A DNA stretch of 64,000 bases from Saccharibacillus qingshengii (GTDB lineage Bacteria > Bacillota > Bacilli > Paenibacillales > Paenibacillaceae), in contig NZ_JAAZWC010000007.1 in assembly GCF_013185195.1 (NCBI RefSeq), positions 142,835-206,834 of the forward strand. Direction: 5' to 3'. The position numbers and the translations under genes were made by a program. This document shows, in pieces, positions 42,443-51,800 of this stretch. The first letter of the stretch is position 1. Every line of letters begins with the position of its first letter. The notes under the pieces are model-generated. The model saw nothing but the letters and a program-made list of their open reading frames with translations. It was not told the origin of the DNA and did no database searches.

Positions 42443-43390
42443 ATGAACACTGCGCGGCCCGGTTCCGGTCGTATAGAGACGGCGCTCGGCGAGCTGTCCC
42501 GGTTAATTGCCCAATTCTCCGGCGGAGACGGAATCTATTCCACCGTGATCCCCGCTTTGTCGCTCATCCGCAGCTCGGAGCCTTCGGTTCCTCTGCATAC
42601 CGTGTACGAACCTTCGATCTGCCTGGTCGCCCAAGGGCGCAAATGGGTGCTGCTCGGCGACGAATCCTACCATTACGGCCCGTCCGAGTATTTTGCCGTC
42701 TCTGTCGGCCTGCCGATCTGCGGCCAGGTGATCGAAGCTTCCCCGCAGCGGCCTTATCTGGCCGTGCAGCTGCATGTCGATCCGCAGCAGACGGCCGATC
42801 TGCTCCCGCTCGACGTCCCCTCCGGCAGAACGTCTGCCGCTGCAGGCCGAGGACTGTGCGTAAGCCCCGCCGGGGCGGATATGCTGGAAGCGTTCGTGCG
42901 GCTGCTCCGGCTGCTGGAGACGCCTCGCGACGTTCCGGCCCTTGCGACGATGGCCGCCCGGGAGATCCTGTACCGCGCCCTGCGCGACGAGCAGAACTTC
43001 GCGCTGCGCCAGATGCTCCCGGGTGCGGGACACGCCGCCGCGATCGCCGGAGTCATCCGGCGGATCCGGCAGACGTATGACGAACCGCTGCGGATCGAAG
43101 AACTTGCGGGAGAAGCCAAGATGAGCACTTCTTCGCTGCATCGTTATTTCCGTGCAGTCACCGCCATGAGTCCTTTGCAGTTCCAGAAACGGATCCGGCT
43201 GCAGGAAGCGAGAAAGATGCTGCTGAGCGAACCGGTCCAGGCGGCCGAAGCCGCTTTCCGTGTCGGTTACGAGAGCCCTTCGCAGTTCAACCGGGAATAC
43301 GCCAGATTGTTCGGTCTGCCTCCTCTGAGCGATGTGCGCCGGCTGCGCCGTATGCCTGCCGGCGATCCTCAGACCTTCGGGAAAATGTGA
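42443..43390 (+). CDS. AraC-family transcriptional regulator (AraC_N domain type)
   Basis: A 315-residue regulator. The N-terminal AraC_N-type domain has PSICLVAQGRKWVLLGDESYHYGPSEYFAVSVGLP (about 50-90). The C-terminal double helix-turn-helix has LRIEELAGEAKMSTSSLHRYFRAVTAMSPLQFQKRIRLQEAR and AAFRVGYESPSQFNREYARLFG. This subgroup often controls a divergent oxidoreductase gene, matching the SDR/Atu4866 pair on the other strand. The start at 42443 has GAGGAGG upstream; the longer frame begins in the leader. Its 3' end overlaps the converging PRD gene by 22 bp. Confidence 0.9.
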   Translation: MNTARPGSGRIETALGELSRLIAQFSGGDGIYSTVIPALSLIRSSEPSVPLHTVYEPSICLVAQGRKWVLLGDESYHYGPSEYFAVSVGLPICGQVIEASPQRPYLAVQLHVDPQQTADLLPLDVPSGRTSAAAGRGLCVSPAGADMLEAFVRLLRLLETPRDVPALATMAAREILYRALRDEQNFALRQMLPGAGHAAAIAGVIRRIRQTYDEPLRIEELAGEAKMSTSSLHRYFRAVTAMSPLQFQKRIRLQEARKMLLSEPVQAAEAAFRVGYESPSQFNREYARLFGLPPLSDVRRLRRMPAGDPQTFGKM

Positions 43391-43842
43391 GTTCCCGCAG
43401 GCTCGGTCCGCTTGTCCGTATTCGAAACGACCTTATGCACATGCAGCATCAAATCGAACAACTCGTCTTCCGGCAGCCGGGCGCCGCAGAGACGCTCCAG
43501 TTCCATCCGGATGTCCGCCGCACATTCGAAACAATCCGGCAGATGCGTGCGGATCAGCCGGCCCAATTCCGGGTCGACCGCCGAACTGCGCCGCTCGGTC
43601 CCGATCGCCCGGCGAATCGAAGTCCGCAGATGCTCGGCAAACCTCCGGTAGGTGAGCGCCGATACATCCGCAGCTTCGACTCCGAACCGCCGGCCGATCA
43701 AATCGAATGCGTTTTCGATTACGGCACGCAAATACCGCGCTTCCCCGTTCGCTTTTGTGCAGCCGGATAGGTCCCCGGCATGTCCCGTATCTTCCGTCTG
43801 TGCGACCACCGTATGGTCGTTGATGATTTGCGTAATTTTCAT
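43369..43842 (-). CDS. Single-PRD protein with a vestigial CAT-like N-terminus
   Basis: A 157-residue protein. Its first 15 residues, MKITQIINDHTVVAQ, look like the start of the CAT RNA-binding domain of LicT/SacY antiterminators (MKI-x2-ILNNNVVLA). The sequence then leaves that pattern and continues with one PTS regulation domain: a His in RRFAEHLRTSIRR and a His in ELFDLMLHVHKVV. Full antiterminators have about 280 residues with CAT plus two PRDs, so this is a shortened relative. ATG 43842 has GGAGGCGG upstream, so it seems expressed. It is divergent from a LacI regulator. It may sense PTS phosphorylation without binding RNA, or be a decaying gene. Confidence 0.75.
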   Translation of the reverse strand: MKITQIINDHTVVAQTEDTGHAGDLSGCTKANGEARYLRAVIENAFDLIGRRFGVEAADVSALTYRRFAEHLRTSIRRAIGTERRSSAVDPELGRLIRTHLPDCFECAADIRMELERLCGARLPEDELFDLMLHVHKVVSNTDKRTEPAGTHIFPKV

Positions 43843-43936
43843 ATATTCCGCCTCCGTTTTCGATCTGCCCGATCTTCTCTGTACCCAGCTTAAGATGTGG
43901 CATCGATTTCAGGTCAACCGCTTTTGGAGCGGCAGG

Positions 43937-43950
43937 CGAAATATGTTTCG
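43937..43950. promoter_or_regulatory. Palindrome in the PRD/LacI intergenic region
   Basis: CGAAA-TATG-TTTCG lies directly upstream of a TTATACT -10-like element and 32 bp before the LacI GTG. It may be an autoregulatory operator. Confidence 0.35.
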
Positions 43951-43981
43951 GGTTATACTGGGTGGAGGGGAGGCGAAGCAG

Positions 43982-44950
43982 GTGACCAATATTCAGGAAA
44001 TCGCCCGAAGAGCCGGCGTATCGCCATCCACGGCTTCGCGCGCGCTCAGCGGGAAAGGCTATGTCAGCGAAGAGAAGAAACTCAGGGTGCTCGCCGTCGC
44101 CGAGCAGTTCGATTACGTGCCCAATGCGAACGCCGTTCTGCTCAAGAGCGGAACGACCCGGCGGATCGGATTGGTCGCGCCTTCTTTTGAAGAGTCGGTC
44201 AGTCTGTTTACGGGCGGCTTCGTGCGGGCGGCCCAGGAGAACGGCTATACCGTCACCTTGTTCATGACCGGATTCGATACGGCCAAAGAACGCGAAGCGC
44301 TCGAAGCGCTGCGCCGCAAACAGGTGGATGCCCTCGTATTTGTGATGTTCCTGAGCGGGCTGCCGACGATCGCAAGCTATGCCAAGTACGGACCTATCGT
44401 CTCCTGGCAGCGGGTCGTGCACAAGGAAGTTCCTTCCGTATTCATGGATCAGTACGACGGTTACATGCTCGGCCTCGAGCACTTGTATGCACGCGGCTAT
44501 CGCCGGATCTGCAGCGTATACGGAGCCGGCACGCGCCTGAATACGCAGAGCCGGATCGAAGCTTTCGCGGATTTTTGCCGCAAATACGACCTCGATCCCC
44601 AGGCTGCGCCGTTTTTCATGGAAAAGGGGACGACGGCGCATGGCGAGGAGCTGGCCCGCTGGTGGCTGGAATCCGGACGGATTCCCGATGCTTTCGCTAC
44701 CACCAACGATCAAGTCGCAGCCGGTCTGGTTGCGGAAGCCCGCAGGCTGGGTTTGCGGGTGCCGGAAGATTTTGCCGTATGCGGCTTCGACAATCTCGAC
44801 TTCGCCCATCTGCTGGACCTGACAACCATCCATTATCCGGTAGACGAACAGGCGGCCAACGCATTTGCGATGATCCGCAGCCGGATCGAAGATATCGAAC
44901 TGCCGCTGCGTCCGCTGAATTTCCGGCTGGTGGAGCGGGCGACGACTTGA
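43982..44950 (+). CDS. LacI-family transcriptional regulator
   Basis: A 322-residue regulator. The N-terminal helix-turn-helix is TNIQEIARRAGVSPSTASRALSGKGYVSEE with hinge FDYVPNANAVLLKSG, and the periplasmic-binding-protein-like sensor is TRRIGLVAPSFEESVSLFTGGF to PDAFATTNDQVAAGLVAEARRLGLRVPEDFAVCGFDN. GTG 43982 is the start because the DNA-binding domain begins there and GGGGAGGCG lies just upstream. The effector is probably a sugar or related metabolite. No metabolic gene is adjacent on the same strand, so the target may be distant or the gene itself. Confidence 0.92.
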   Translation: MTNIQEIARRAGVSPSTASRALSGKGYVSEEKKLRVLAVAEQFDYVPNANAVLLKSGTTRRIGLVAPSFEESVSLFTGGFVRAAQENGYTVTLFMTGFDTAKEREALEALRRKQVDALVFVMFLSGLPTIASYAKYGPIVSWQRVVHKEVPSVFMDQYDGYMLGLEHLYARGYRRICSVYGAGTRLNTQSRIEAFADFCRKYDLDPQAAPFFMEKGTTAHGEELARWWLESGRIPDAFATTNDQVAAGLVAEARRLGLRVPEDFAVCGFDNLDFAHLLDLTTIHYPVDEQAANAFAMIRSRIEDIELPLRPLNFRLVERATT

Positions 44951-45005
44951 CGGCATTCCCCGCGGCAGGCATACCGATGAATCGGGCCGCCTATTTCGGC
45001 CGTGC

Positions 45006-45341
45006 TTACTTCCAGAACAGACCTTCTGGGTCGAGTTCAAACTGCTCCAGCTGATCTTCAAAATCCGGTCTCGGTTCGATCGAGCGGGCAGGAATCCATT
45101 CTTCGGGTCCGTCGCCCTGTTTGGCATATATACTCCACGCTCCTTGTTCCAGCCGGAACTGCGCCAGGTCTGTGCCGGTCCAGCCTTGGCGCGGAGATTC
45201 GGGACGTTCTTCCGTCAGCGTGACGCGGTCTTCTTCCAGGCGGTACACGATTCGAACGGCCGTGCGCATGCTCGGCGGAATCTTCTCCGAAATATAGCCG
45301 CGCAGCAGCGCTTCGAGCCGTTTCGCTGTCCAGGTATCCAT
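45006..45341 (-). CDS. DUF3024 family protein
   Basis: A 111-residue protein with the DUF3024 pattern PRQGWTGTDLAQFRLEQGAWSIYAKQGD and the tail PDFEDQLEQFELDPEGLFWK. The function of the family is unknown. ATG 45341 has GAGGAG 8 nt upstream. A strong promoter (TTGACA, 17 nt, TATATT) lies 95-123 bp upstream, and its start site coincides with a Zur-like operator at 45411-45429, so the gene may be induced by zinc limitation. No metal-binding motif is obvious in the protein, which has no Cys and no His cluster. Confidence 0.85.
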   Translation of the reverse strand: MDTWTAKRLEALLRGYISEKIPPSMRTAVRIVYRLEEDRVTLTEERPESPRQGWTGTDLAQFRLEQGAWSIYAKQGDGPEEWIPARSIEPRPDFEDQLEQFELDPEGLFWK

Positions 45342-45410
45342 AAAGTCTTTCTCCTCTTTCTCCGAAAATACGCAGGACCGAATGCCAAAGGCCGGCTCTT
45401 GTCCGAGTTT

Positions 45411-45429
45411 AATAGTAATTATTACGATT
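45411..45429. promoter_or_regulatory. Zur-like operator at the DUF3024 start site
   Basis: AATAGTAAT-T-ATTACGATT is a 9-1-9 palindrome with one mismatch, and matches the Bacillus Zur box core TCGTAAT-N-ATTACGA with one mismatch (A for C at 45414). It differs more from Fur (TGATAAT) and PerR (TTATAAT) boxes. It begins about 7 nt after the -10 element of the DUF3024 promoter. Confidence 0.6.
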
Positions 45430-45435
45430 AATCAA

Positions 45436-45464
45436 AATATACGGCTTTATGCGAATTCTGTCAA
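45436..45464 (-). promoter_or_regulatory. Sigma-A promoter of the DUF3024 gene
   Basis: On the minus strand TTGACA (45464-45459), a 17-nt spacer and TATATT (45441-45436). Consensus -35 and spacing make this one of the strongest promoters visible in the window. Confidence 0.75.
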
Positions 45465-45476
45465 ACTTAAAAAAGG

Positions 45477-45503
45477 TTGAACTCTGCGTCGCTATGCTAT
45501 AGT
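45477..45503 (+). promoter_or_regulatory. Extended -10 promoter of the amidase gene
   Basis: TGCTATAGT gives an extended -10 (TATAGT at 45498) with a short-spaced TTGAAC at 45477. The leader of about 105 nt before the ATG at 45617 holds no element that I recognise. Confidence 0.5.
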
Positions 45504-45616
45504 TTTGTGTAAAGCAAACCTTTTTGCCTTGAGGGAACTATTTGCGTCTCTCCTGCGTCTAAATCTGTGAAGAGTTGGCCCGTTCCCTGTCCATCAGAGA
45601 AAAAGGAGAAGTGAGA

Positions 45617-47065
45617 ATGAAATTCGGAAAACAAGTATGGAAAAAGACGGCTGCCGCTTTCCTGGCTGTCGTGCTGCTGTTCGTCTTGACCCTGCCGGGA
45701 ACATACCCGTCCGCCGCGGCCGCCGGAGCCGGCACCCGTATCCTATTGGACGGCCGCACGATCGACAGAGCGGAACCTGTGGTCGTCGGTGGTACCACGA
45801 TGGTTCCGATCCGGGTCGTATCCCAGCAGCTCGGTTATTCGGTCAACTGGAACCGGTCGGCGGGACGAATCACGATCGGCAGTTCCGCTTCTCCGCTGGT
45901 GCTGACGCTCGGAAGCCTGACGGCGAATGCCGGAACGGCCTCCGTCACGATGCAGCAGGCTCCTTTTGTTCAGGCTGATACGACTTACGTGCCGCTTCGT
46001 TTCGTAGGTTCGCAGATGGGACTTGGCGTCAAATGGGAACAGAACAGCAAAACGGTCTATCTGCAAACGCAGTTTGAGAATCCGGCCAATACCCCGGCGA
46101 ATCCTCCTGCCCTTCCGCAGCCGGAAACGCCGCTGCCGCCGGCCGGTCCCGCACCGCAGATCGGAACTTCCGTCGACGGAATCAGCTTCAGCGATAACCG
46201 CCTGACCATTTCCGCGGCCGCGCTCCTGAACCCGAAAGCTTCCGCCCTGACCGGTCCCGACCGAATCGTCGTCGACCTGCCCGGCAGCTATATCGGAGCC
46301 GGCCTGCTGCAAAGCGGCCCGTTGAAGCTGGGACAAGTAGCGACGCTTCCGGTGGAAACTTCGCCGGCCGTCAAGCAGGTCCGCTACTCGCTCTACAGCG
46401 AGAATCCTTCGACCGTACGGGTCGTAATCGACCTCAACCGCGCCGTCGGCTACAATATGTATCCCCAGGGCAACCTGGTCATCGTGGATCTGAACGACGA
46501 AGGCACCGCTCCTCCTGTCGGAACCGACGGCAAAAAGATCTTAGTGATCGACCCGGGGCACGGCGCTCAAGATCCCGGCGGGATCGGAAACGGCCTCAAA
46601 GAAAAAGACATGGTCCTGAGTGTAAGCTTGAAGGTCGCCGCCCTGCTCAGACAGGAGCCGGATATCGATTTGATCATGACGCGCAGCGACGATACCTATC
46701 CGACGCGCGAAGGGCGCGCGAAGCTTGCCAACGATGCCGGAGCGGACGTATTCCTCTCGATCCACACCAATGCGGCAGCCGCAAGCGCGGTCGGCACCGA
46801 GACGTTCTACGCCGACGCCGCGCGCAGCAAATCGCTGTCGGATACGATCCAGAAACATGTTCAGGCGGCTACGGGCTTCCGGGATCGCGGTTCCAAACAG
46901 GCCAACTTCATCGTGATTCGTCAAACAACGATGCCGGCGGCCCTGCTGGAAATCGGATTTTTGACCAATGCGCAGGAAGCCGCCGCGATCGCGCAGGACG
47001 ATTTCCAGCAGAAAGTCGCGCAAGCGATCGTAGACGGACTGAAAGAATACTTGGGTCTTGATTAA
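45617..47065 (+). CDS. N-acetylmuramoyl-L-alanine amidase with stalk and AMIN domains
   Basis: A 482-residue secreted cell-wall hydrolase that cuts the amide bond between muramic acid and the peptide stem. After a signal peptide (LAVVLLFVLTLPG, cleavage near AAAAGAG) come a copper-amine-oxidase-like stalk domain (ILLDGRTIDRAEPVVVGG to VYLQTQFE, about 45-155), a Pro-rich linker, an AMIN domain (about 185-295) and an Amidase_3 catalytic domain. Zinc ligands are visible: His in IDPGHGAQDPG (about 311), Glu in GLKEKDMVL and His in LSIHTNAAA, and the catalytic Glu in ALLEIGFLTN. Start 45617 has AAGGAG 8-9 nt upstream; an in-frame start at 45575 lacks one. Confidence 0.95.
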   Translation: MKFGKQVWKKTAAAFLAVVLLFVLTLPGTYPSAAAAGAGTRILLDGRTIDRAEPVVVGGTTMVPIRVVSQQLGYSVNWNRSAGRITIGSSASPLVLTLGSLTANAGTASVTMQQAPFVQADTTYVPLRFVGSQMGLGVKWEQNSKTVYLQTQFENPANTPANPPALPQPETPLPPAGPAPQIGTSVDGISFSDNRLTISAAALLNPKASALTGPDRIVVDLPGSYIGAGLLQSGPLKLGQVATLPVETSPAVKQVRYSLYSENPSTVRVVIDLNRAVGYNMYPQGNLVIVDLNDEGTAPPVGTDGKKILVIDPGHGAQDPGGIGNGLKEKDMVLSVSLKVAALLRQEPDIDLIMTRSDDTYPTREGRAKLANDAGADVFLSIHTNAAAASAVGTETFYADAARSKSLSDTIQKHVQAATGFRDRGSKQANFIVIRQTTMPAALLEIGFLTNAQEAAAIAQDDFQQKVAQAIVDGLKEYLGLD

Positions 47066-47154
47066 TCAAAAAGCGAAAGCCTTCATACCGGAATGGTCCT
47101 AGTACCTTGTCCGATCAAATCATTCACAATTGGGAATAGAACTTCTTCAAACGT

Positions 47155-47409
47155 TTGGGTAGTTGGAGATTCCCAAATCGAATTATTGTCGGTCTGTTGA
47201 CCGTCGTGTTCTGCCTCTACTCGTACCGATCAAAGCTGTGCTCGGATTCATCTTGTCGCGGGGCGCGACGCTCGAAGTCCGCCTGGCATCTGCCGAAATG
47301 GCTGGATCGCCTGCTGCCGGACCTGGATGTCGAAGGCGAAGGCAAGCTGAAGACCCGATCCCTAGCAAAAGATCAAATGGAACTTGCTTTCCCGCTTAAA
47401 AAGGATTAA
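47155..47409 (+). pseudogene. Remnant of a small coding sequence before the SLH cassette
   Basis: The region 47066-47641 holds no intact gene. A plus-strand frame ends DLDVEGEGKLKTRSLAKDQM and so on to a stop at 47409, and is followed after 38 nt by a good terminator, which suggests a once-transcribed gene. The 5' part is out of frame or degraded and no ribosome site precedes the TTG at 47155. On the other strand a 48-codon frame ends FEEVLFPIVNDLIGQGTRTI at 47086, also without a start. I cannot name either. They look like debris from an insertion or recombination. Confidence 0.3.
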
Positions 47410-47446
47410 ATTAGATTGGGTTATTGGATCAACATTCGCGAAGCAC

Positions 47447-47490
47447 GCGGACGTATCTCTTCTTTATCGAAGAGCGGCGTCCGCTTTTTT
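47447..47490 (+). terminator. Intrinsic terminator
   Basis: GCGGACG at 47447 pairs with CGTCCGC at 47478, with an inner TCTCTTC/GAAGAG stem, followed by T6. It separates the amidase and remnant region from the SLH cassette. Confidence 0.8.
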
Positions 47491-47641
47491 GCGTGTTCTC
47501 GGAAGATCTCCGCAAGAGTTCAAACGTTCTTTGACAAAAGAAAATGGGACTTCCCCTATTCAAGCAGCAGAGCGACAATAGAAGAGACCGGATGCTTTGC
47601 TATGAATTTGGAAAATAAACCGGAAAGAGGAGTGTGGAAAG

Positions 47642-48853
47642 GTGAAAAAAAGATGGGGAAAATGGCTGGGGCTCGCTCTGGCCGTAAGTGTGGTGGCAGG
47701 AGGAGCCTGGAGTGCCGCGCCAAGCGCACACGCCGCAGGCAGTGGCTTCTCGGACGTCAAAACGTCTCACTGGGCGTACAGCGCCGTACAGAAGGCCGTT
47801 GCAAAAGGCTACGTCGACGGCTACACGAACGGCACGTTCAAACCCGACGCCAGCGTCACCCGCGCCGAGTTCGTCAAGATGGTCGTGGTGGCTATGAAGC
47901 TGGACACGAAAGATGCAGCCGGCAAATGGTACACGCCGTATGTGAACGCCGCAAGCGCCGCTGGTCTGTACGCCGGCAGTGACTTCGCCAATTCCGAAGC
48001 GGCTTGGACCAAAACCATGACCCGCGAAGAAATGGCCCGCGTTGCGGCCCGTGCGATCGGCGAGAAAACAAGCGAAAACGACAAATGGATGTACCTCGCC
48101 ACAAGTGCCGGCCTGATCCAAGGCGTCGGTAAAGGGCAGATCGCACCGACAGGTCTCACGACCCGTGCCCAATCCGTCGTCATCATCGAGCGTATCTTGA
48201 CCGCGAAAGCCGGCGGCGAACTCGACACTGACGTGTACGCGACAGCCGAAGCCGAAATCCTTTGGCACGGCACCAACATCTTCACCGTGATGCCGGAAAT
48301 GTTCGTGACACCGGAATCCGACTGGAAAAACAAAGGCAAGTCCTCGGTCGAAGAAATGTGGAACGAGAAAAACATGACGATCACGTCGAAAGACGGCCTG
48401 TACCAAGCCAAGCTTGAGGCCCTGATCGCGATCAACATGACCGACAAAAACGACCCGAACCGGGCGCTGCTGGGCAACATCAACACGCTGCATTGGTCGA
48501 ATAACCGTCAAACGATGGGCAACCTGATGGTCAAAGACCACCCGAACACCTACGTGCTGTATTTCAAAGGCAAAGAAGTGTTTAACAAAGATACGAAAAA
48601 ATACACGGCTCGTGGTCAGGTGACCTTCCAAGTGCAGGGATTCAACACGAATAATCTGGATGCGTTCTATGCCGGAAAACTGAACAAATCGGCAGATATT
48701 TACCAAAAAGAATGGTTCGATCTTCCGGCTATCATCATTCCGAAGTCCGGAACCGTGCAAATCGGTCGCGATCTGAACATCTTCATCCACACACCAGCCG
48801 GCGGTTCGCTGTACATGACCCAAGACCTGCTTAAACTGCGAGGCATTCAGTAA
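47642..48853 (+). CDS. S-layer homology (SLH) domain surface protein
   Basis: A 403-residue secreted protein starting at GTG with a GAGGAG-containing upstream region. A signal peptide (WLGLALAVSVVAGGAWSA, cut near AHAAG) is followed by three SLH repeats: FSDVKTSHWAYSAVQKAVAKG with TRAEFVKMV; YVNAASAAGLYAG with TREEMARVAARAI; YLATSAGLIQGVGKGQI with TTRAQSVVIIERI. These bind pyruvylated wall polymers. The C-terminal 210 residues (about 195-403) are unique, with no recognised domain. The stop overlaps the next ATG as TAATG, so both proteins are co-translated. Base composition is visibly lower in G+C than the neighbours. Confidence 0.9.
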   Translation: MKKRWGKWLGLALAVSVVAGGAWSAAPSAHAAGSGFSDVKTSHWAYSAVQKAVAKGYVDGYTNGTFKPDASVTRAEFVKMVVVAMKLDTKDAAGKWYTPYVNAASAAGLYAGSDFANSEAAWTKTMTREEMARVAARAIGEKTSENDKWMYLATSAGLIQGVGKGQIAPTGLTTRAQSVVIIERILTAKAGGELDTDVYATAEAEILWHGTNIFTVMPEMFVTPESDWKNKGKSSVEEMWNEKNMTITSKDGLYQAKLEALIAINMTDKNDPNRALLGNINTLHWSNNRQTMGNLMVKDHPNTYVLYFKGKEVFNKDTKKYTARGQVTFQVQGFNTNNLDAFYAGKLNKSADIYQKEWFDLPAIIIPKSGTVQIGRDLNIFIHTPAGGSLYMTQDLLKLRGIQ

Positions 48854-51800
48854 TGAAAACAAACCGACAACGAACCAACCGATTCACGCTTGTCGGACTC
48901 AGCACCCTGCTCATTGCGAGCAGCGTGCTGGGTGTTTTTTTTCCACTCCAAGGCCAAGTCGATGCCGCGCCTATCAAAAAGAACATTCCGTATACCGCAG
49001 CGTCCGGCATTAAACCGTTACCGACTCGAACATCTCTCCTATTAGGCAAAGTCCCAACGACGACGACCGAAACGATCAGTGAAGATGCGGGAGCCGGGAA
49101 TAAAATTCAAAAGATCGTGTTCTATAAAGGGACCACGGCTGTTAAAACCATCAACGTTGACGCCCAGACCTACAGCGGCAAAGAAACCTTTACGGGCGAA
49201 GCCCTTCCTGTATTGTCCAAAGAGAACGGTTCGGCCGGGTCATGGATGGCGTGGTCGCGGGGCATTTTATCGACCGAATGGACCGCCGGTAATGAATTCT
49301 CGACATGGACCGAAGTATCGGATATCACTCCGGCTGCGACGGAACCCATCACCACGACGGACAGCGGTGTGACGTATAACAAAAACTATAAAAAAGCACC
49401 GTACAAAGAAGTCCGGCTCAAAGTCAAATACGCTCGGACTCAAAATTTCGTAACCACAATCGGGGGTACTAACCTATCTGTCCCTAAAGAATTTATTGAC
49501 GACCGGGCGAATACGCTGCGCTTAATGAATCCAAGCACGCCTTCACCTGAAAACGTTACAACCAATAATGAAGCGAGTGTTACAACCGGTAACCTTGACA
49601 TTGACGGGACGAACCACTATTCAACACATATCGAAAGTATTTTGGTTGGCGTGGAACCCAACGGCGATATCAACGCCCCGACGCGAAGTCTGGATTATGC
49701 GACGATTCAATTCACACAAAAACATGATCTGGATACAGCCAAATACTACCTGCGTCAAGGTAGTGGCCCCATGGTACCCTATGAAGATTCAAACCCGAAA
49801 GCCCAAGCCATGGCGTTTTACTACGCGGCGTATAGCTTCAACGTTCACTCGAACACGTACCAATATCCGGACAAATACTGGGTCTACACCGAAGATGGTG
49901 GACCAGACGACCCGGACGAGCCGATCCACAACTGTACCATCCGTGACGGCCGCGTAATCGAAGGCGAAAAGATGACCCCCGAAGCATCGGCTGTGATTAA
50001 AGCCGATCAGCGGGATCAAGAAATCTTCGATGTGCTGCAAGGCATTCCGACATCCGAAAGCTTGTACGGCAATGTGATTGCGAATAATTATTTACATCAG
50101 TACAAATTCAAAGAACAGCTCGGTACCTGCGTATATGACGTAACGGTTTCCAAAACGTATAATCTAACATGGACGGAAAAGAAGCCGGGACCTGCAAACC
50201 CAGACGGAACACCGGGCGCCGACGTTGACGACCCCAAATCCGATTCGGAAACCGTGCAGTACCCGGTGCATATCGAACGTGAATTCTCGTACTGGATTGT
50301 CGACAAAATCGGTATTTACGAAATCGATCAAGCCGAGCTGAAAAACTACGCGTTCCAAGGCGAGTCCATCACCATTCAGCCCGCCGGGTACATCCCGCCG
50401 ACGCTTTCCGTCACAAAAGACGGCAAGTACGTCGCGGACCCCGGGCCGGGCAACTGGACAGCGCCCTCGCAGGCATGGCCGGGCACCAATACAAGGCCCA
50501 CACCGCCAAACGATCTGGATCAGTTAGCCGGAGAAACGGATCAGAAAATCAAACAGGTCAAAGTCAATAACGACACGGTCGTCTTTAACGGACAAACCTT
50601 GATGGACGGAAGTGTCGTCGACAAAAAGACGCAGGACCCCAAGCCTGTACCTGATCCACAGAAAATCAGCCGGGACGTGCTCTACAAGCCCAATCAAATG
50701 ATTCCGATGAGTAAAACAAACCGAATGAGCGCACCGAGTATGGGGACAATCACGTATAAGCCGCTCAGCGCCAATCACAACGCGCCTGACGGCGATACCT
50801 ACCCGATTGGCGGCATCAACCCGGTCACGGTGCATACGCCCGTGGTGAACTACTCCAGCGCCTCTGACGATGCGGCGCATAACCAAAAGACCACGCCGAA
50901 TTACAGTCGTCAAGCCTTCATCTTGGATCGGCCGTTTACGATCACCATGCCGACAAGCGGACAGCATCAAAATTATCCGGGGTATGGCAACCGGGATTAC
51001 GCCAAGTATTATCGGAGCAAAGAAGTCTACTTCCCGTTTGATACGTATTCGGGGGATCGTTCAACCTTCTATCCGAAAAACACATGGATCAATATCCCGG
51101 TCGGTCAAATCACCACCGAATTCTTCCTGCCGGTGTGGGTCGATGAAGGCGATTATACCGTCTATTATCGAAACATCGCCGAGAACGCGCCGGGCGTCAG
51201 CCCGACGCAGCAAGATGCCAACTTTGATCTTGCGTATCATGTCGCATCCGATACGGTGGACGTCGAAGTGATCGGCCGTCTGTATGATTTTCATCTGACG
51301 GATATCGCCGATTACAACTGGGAAATGGTATTCCGCACCCAATCCGGCAGTCAAAATCCTAGCGGAAATAGCTACTGGACGGGCCTAAACAGTATCGACG
51401 GCGCCGCTCGCGGAAACGCTCAGCCGTACACCCTGCCGATCCTGCCGGGTAAAAACCCACTGGAAGGTAAAAAGAATGTCAGTATCAAAACCGGATATCA
51501 CGTGAAGTTCGATCTGAAAACCAAAGGGAACATGTTCGGACGAAATGACGGTCTGCGCATCACGCCAAGCTTTATGTTTGTGAGTCGCGACGGGAAAACC
51601 AAAACCCCGGTCGATTTGTATTACAATGACGATCACCGGACCTTTATCAAAGTCGGTTCACCCGAAGACACCGAAAAACGGTACGTGATTCTAAACGATC
51701 GTCTGCGCAACGTACCGGAAGAAGAGTTGACGGACACCGCGCGGTACAAGTACGATCATTATTATGGGTTCGCCGAAATGAATGGTGTCAGCGAAGATAT

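Noticed and set aside
45504..45616. Possible riboswitch (c-di-AMP or c-di-GMP) in the amidase leader
   Set aside because: The leader is only about 105 nt and I cannot find the conserved cores of those classes.
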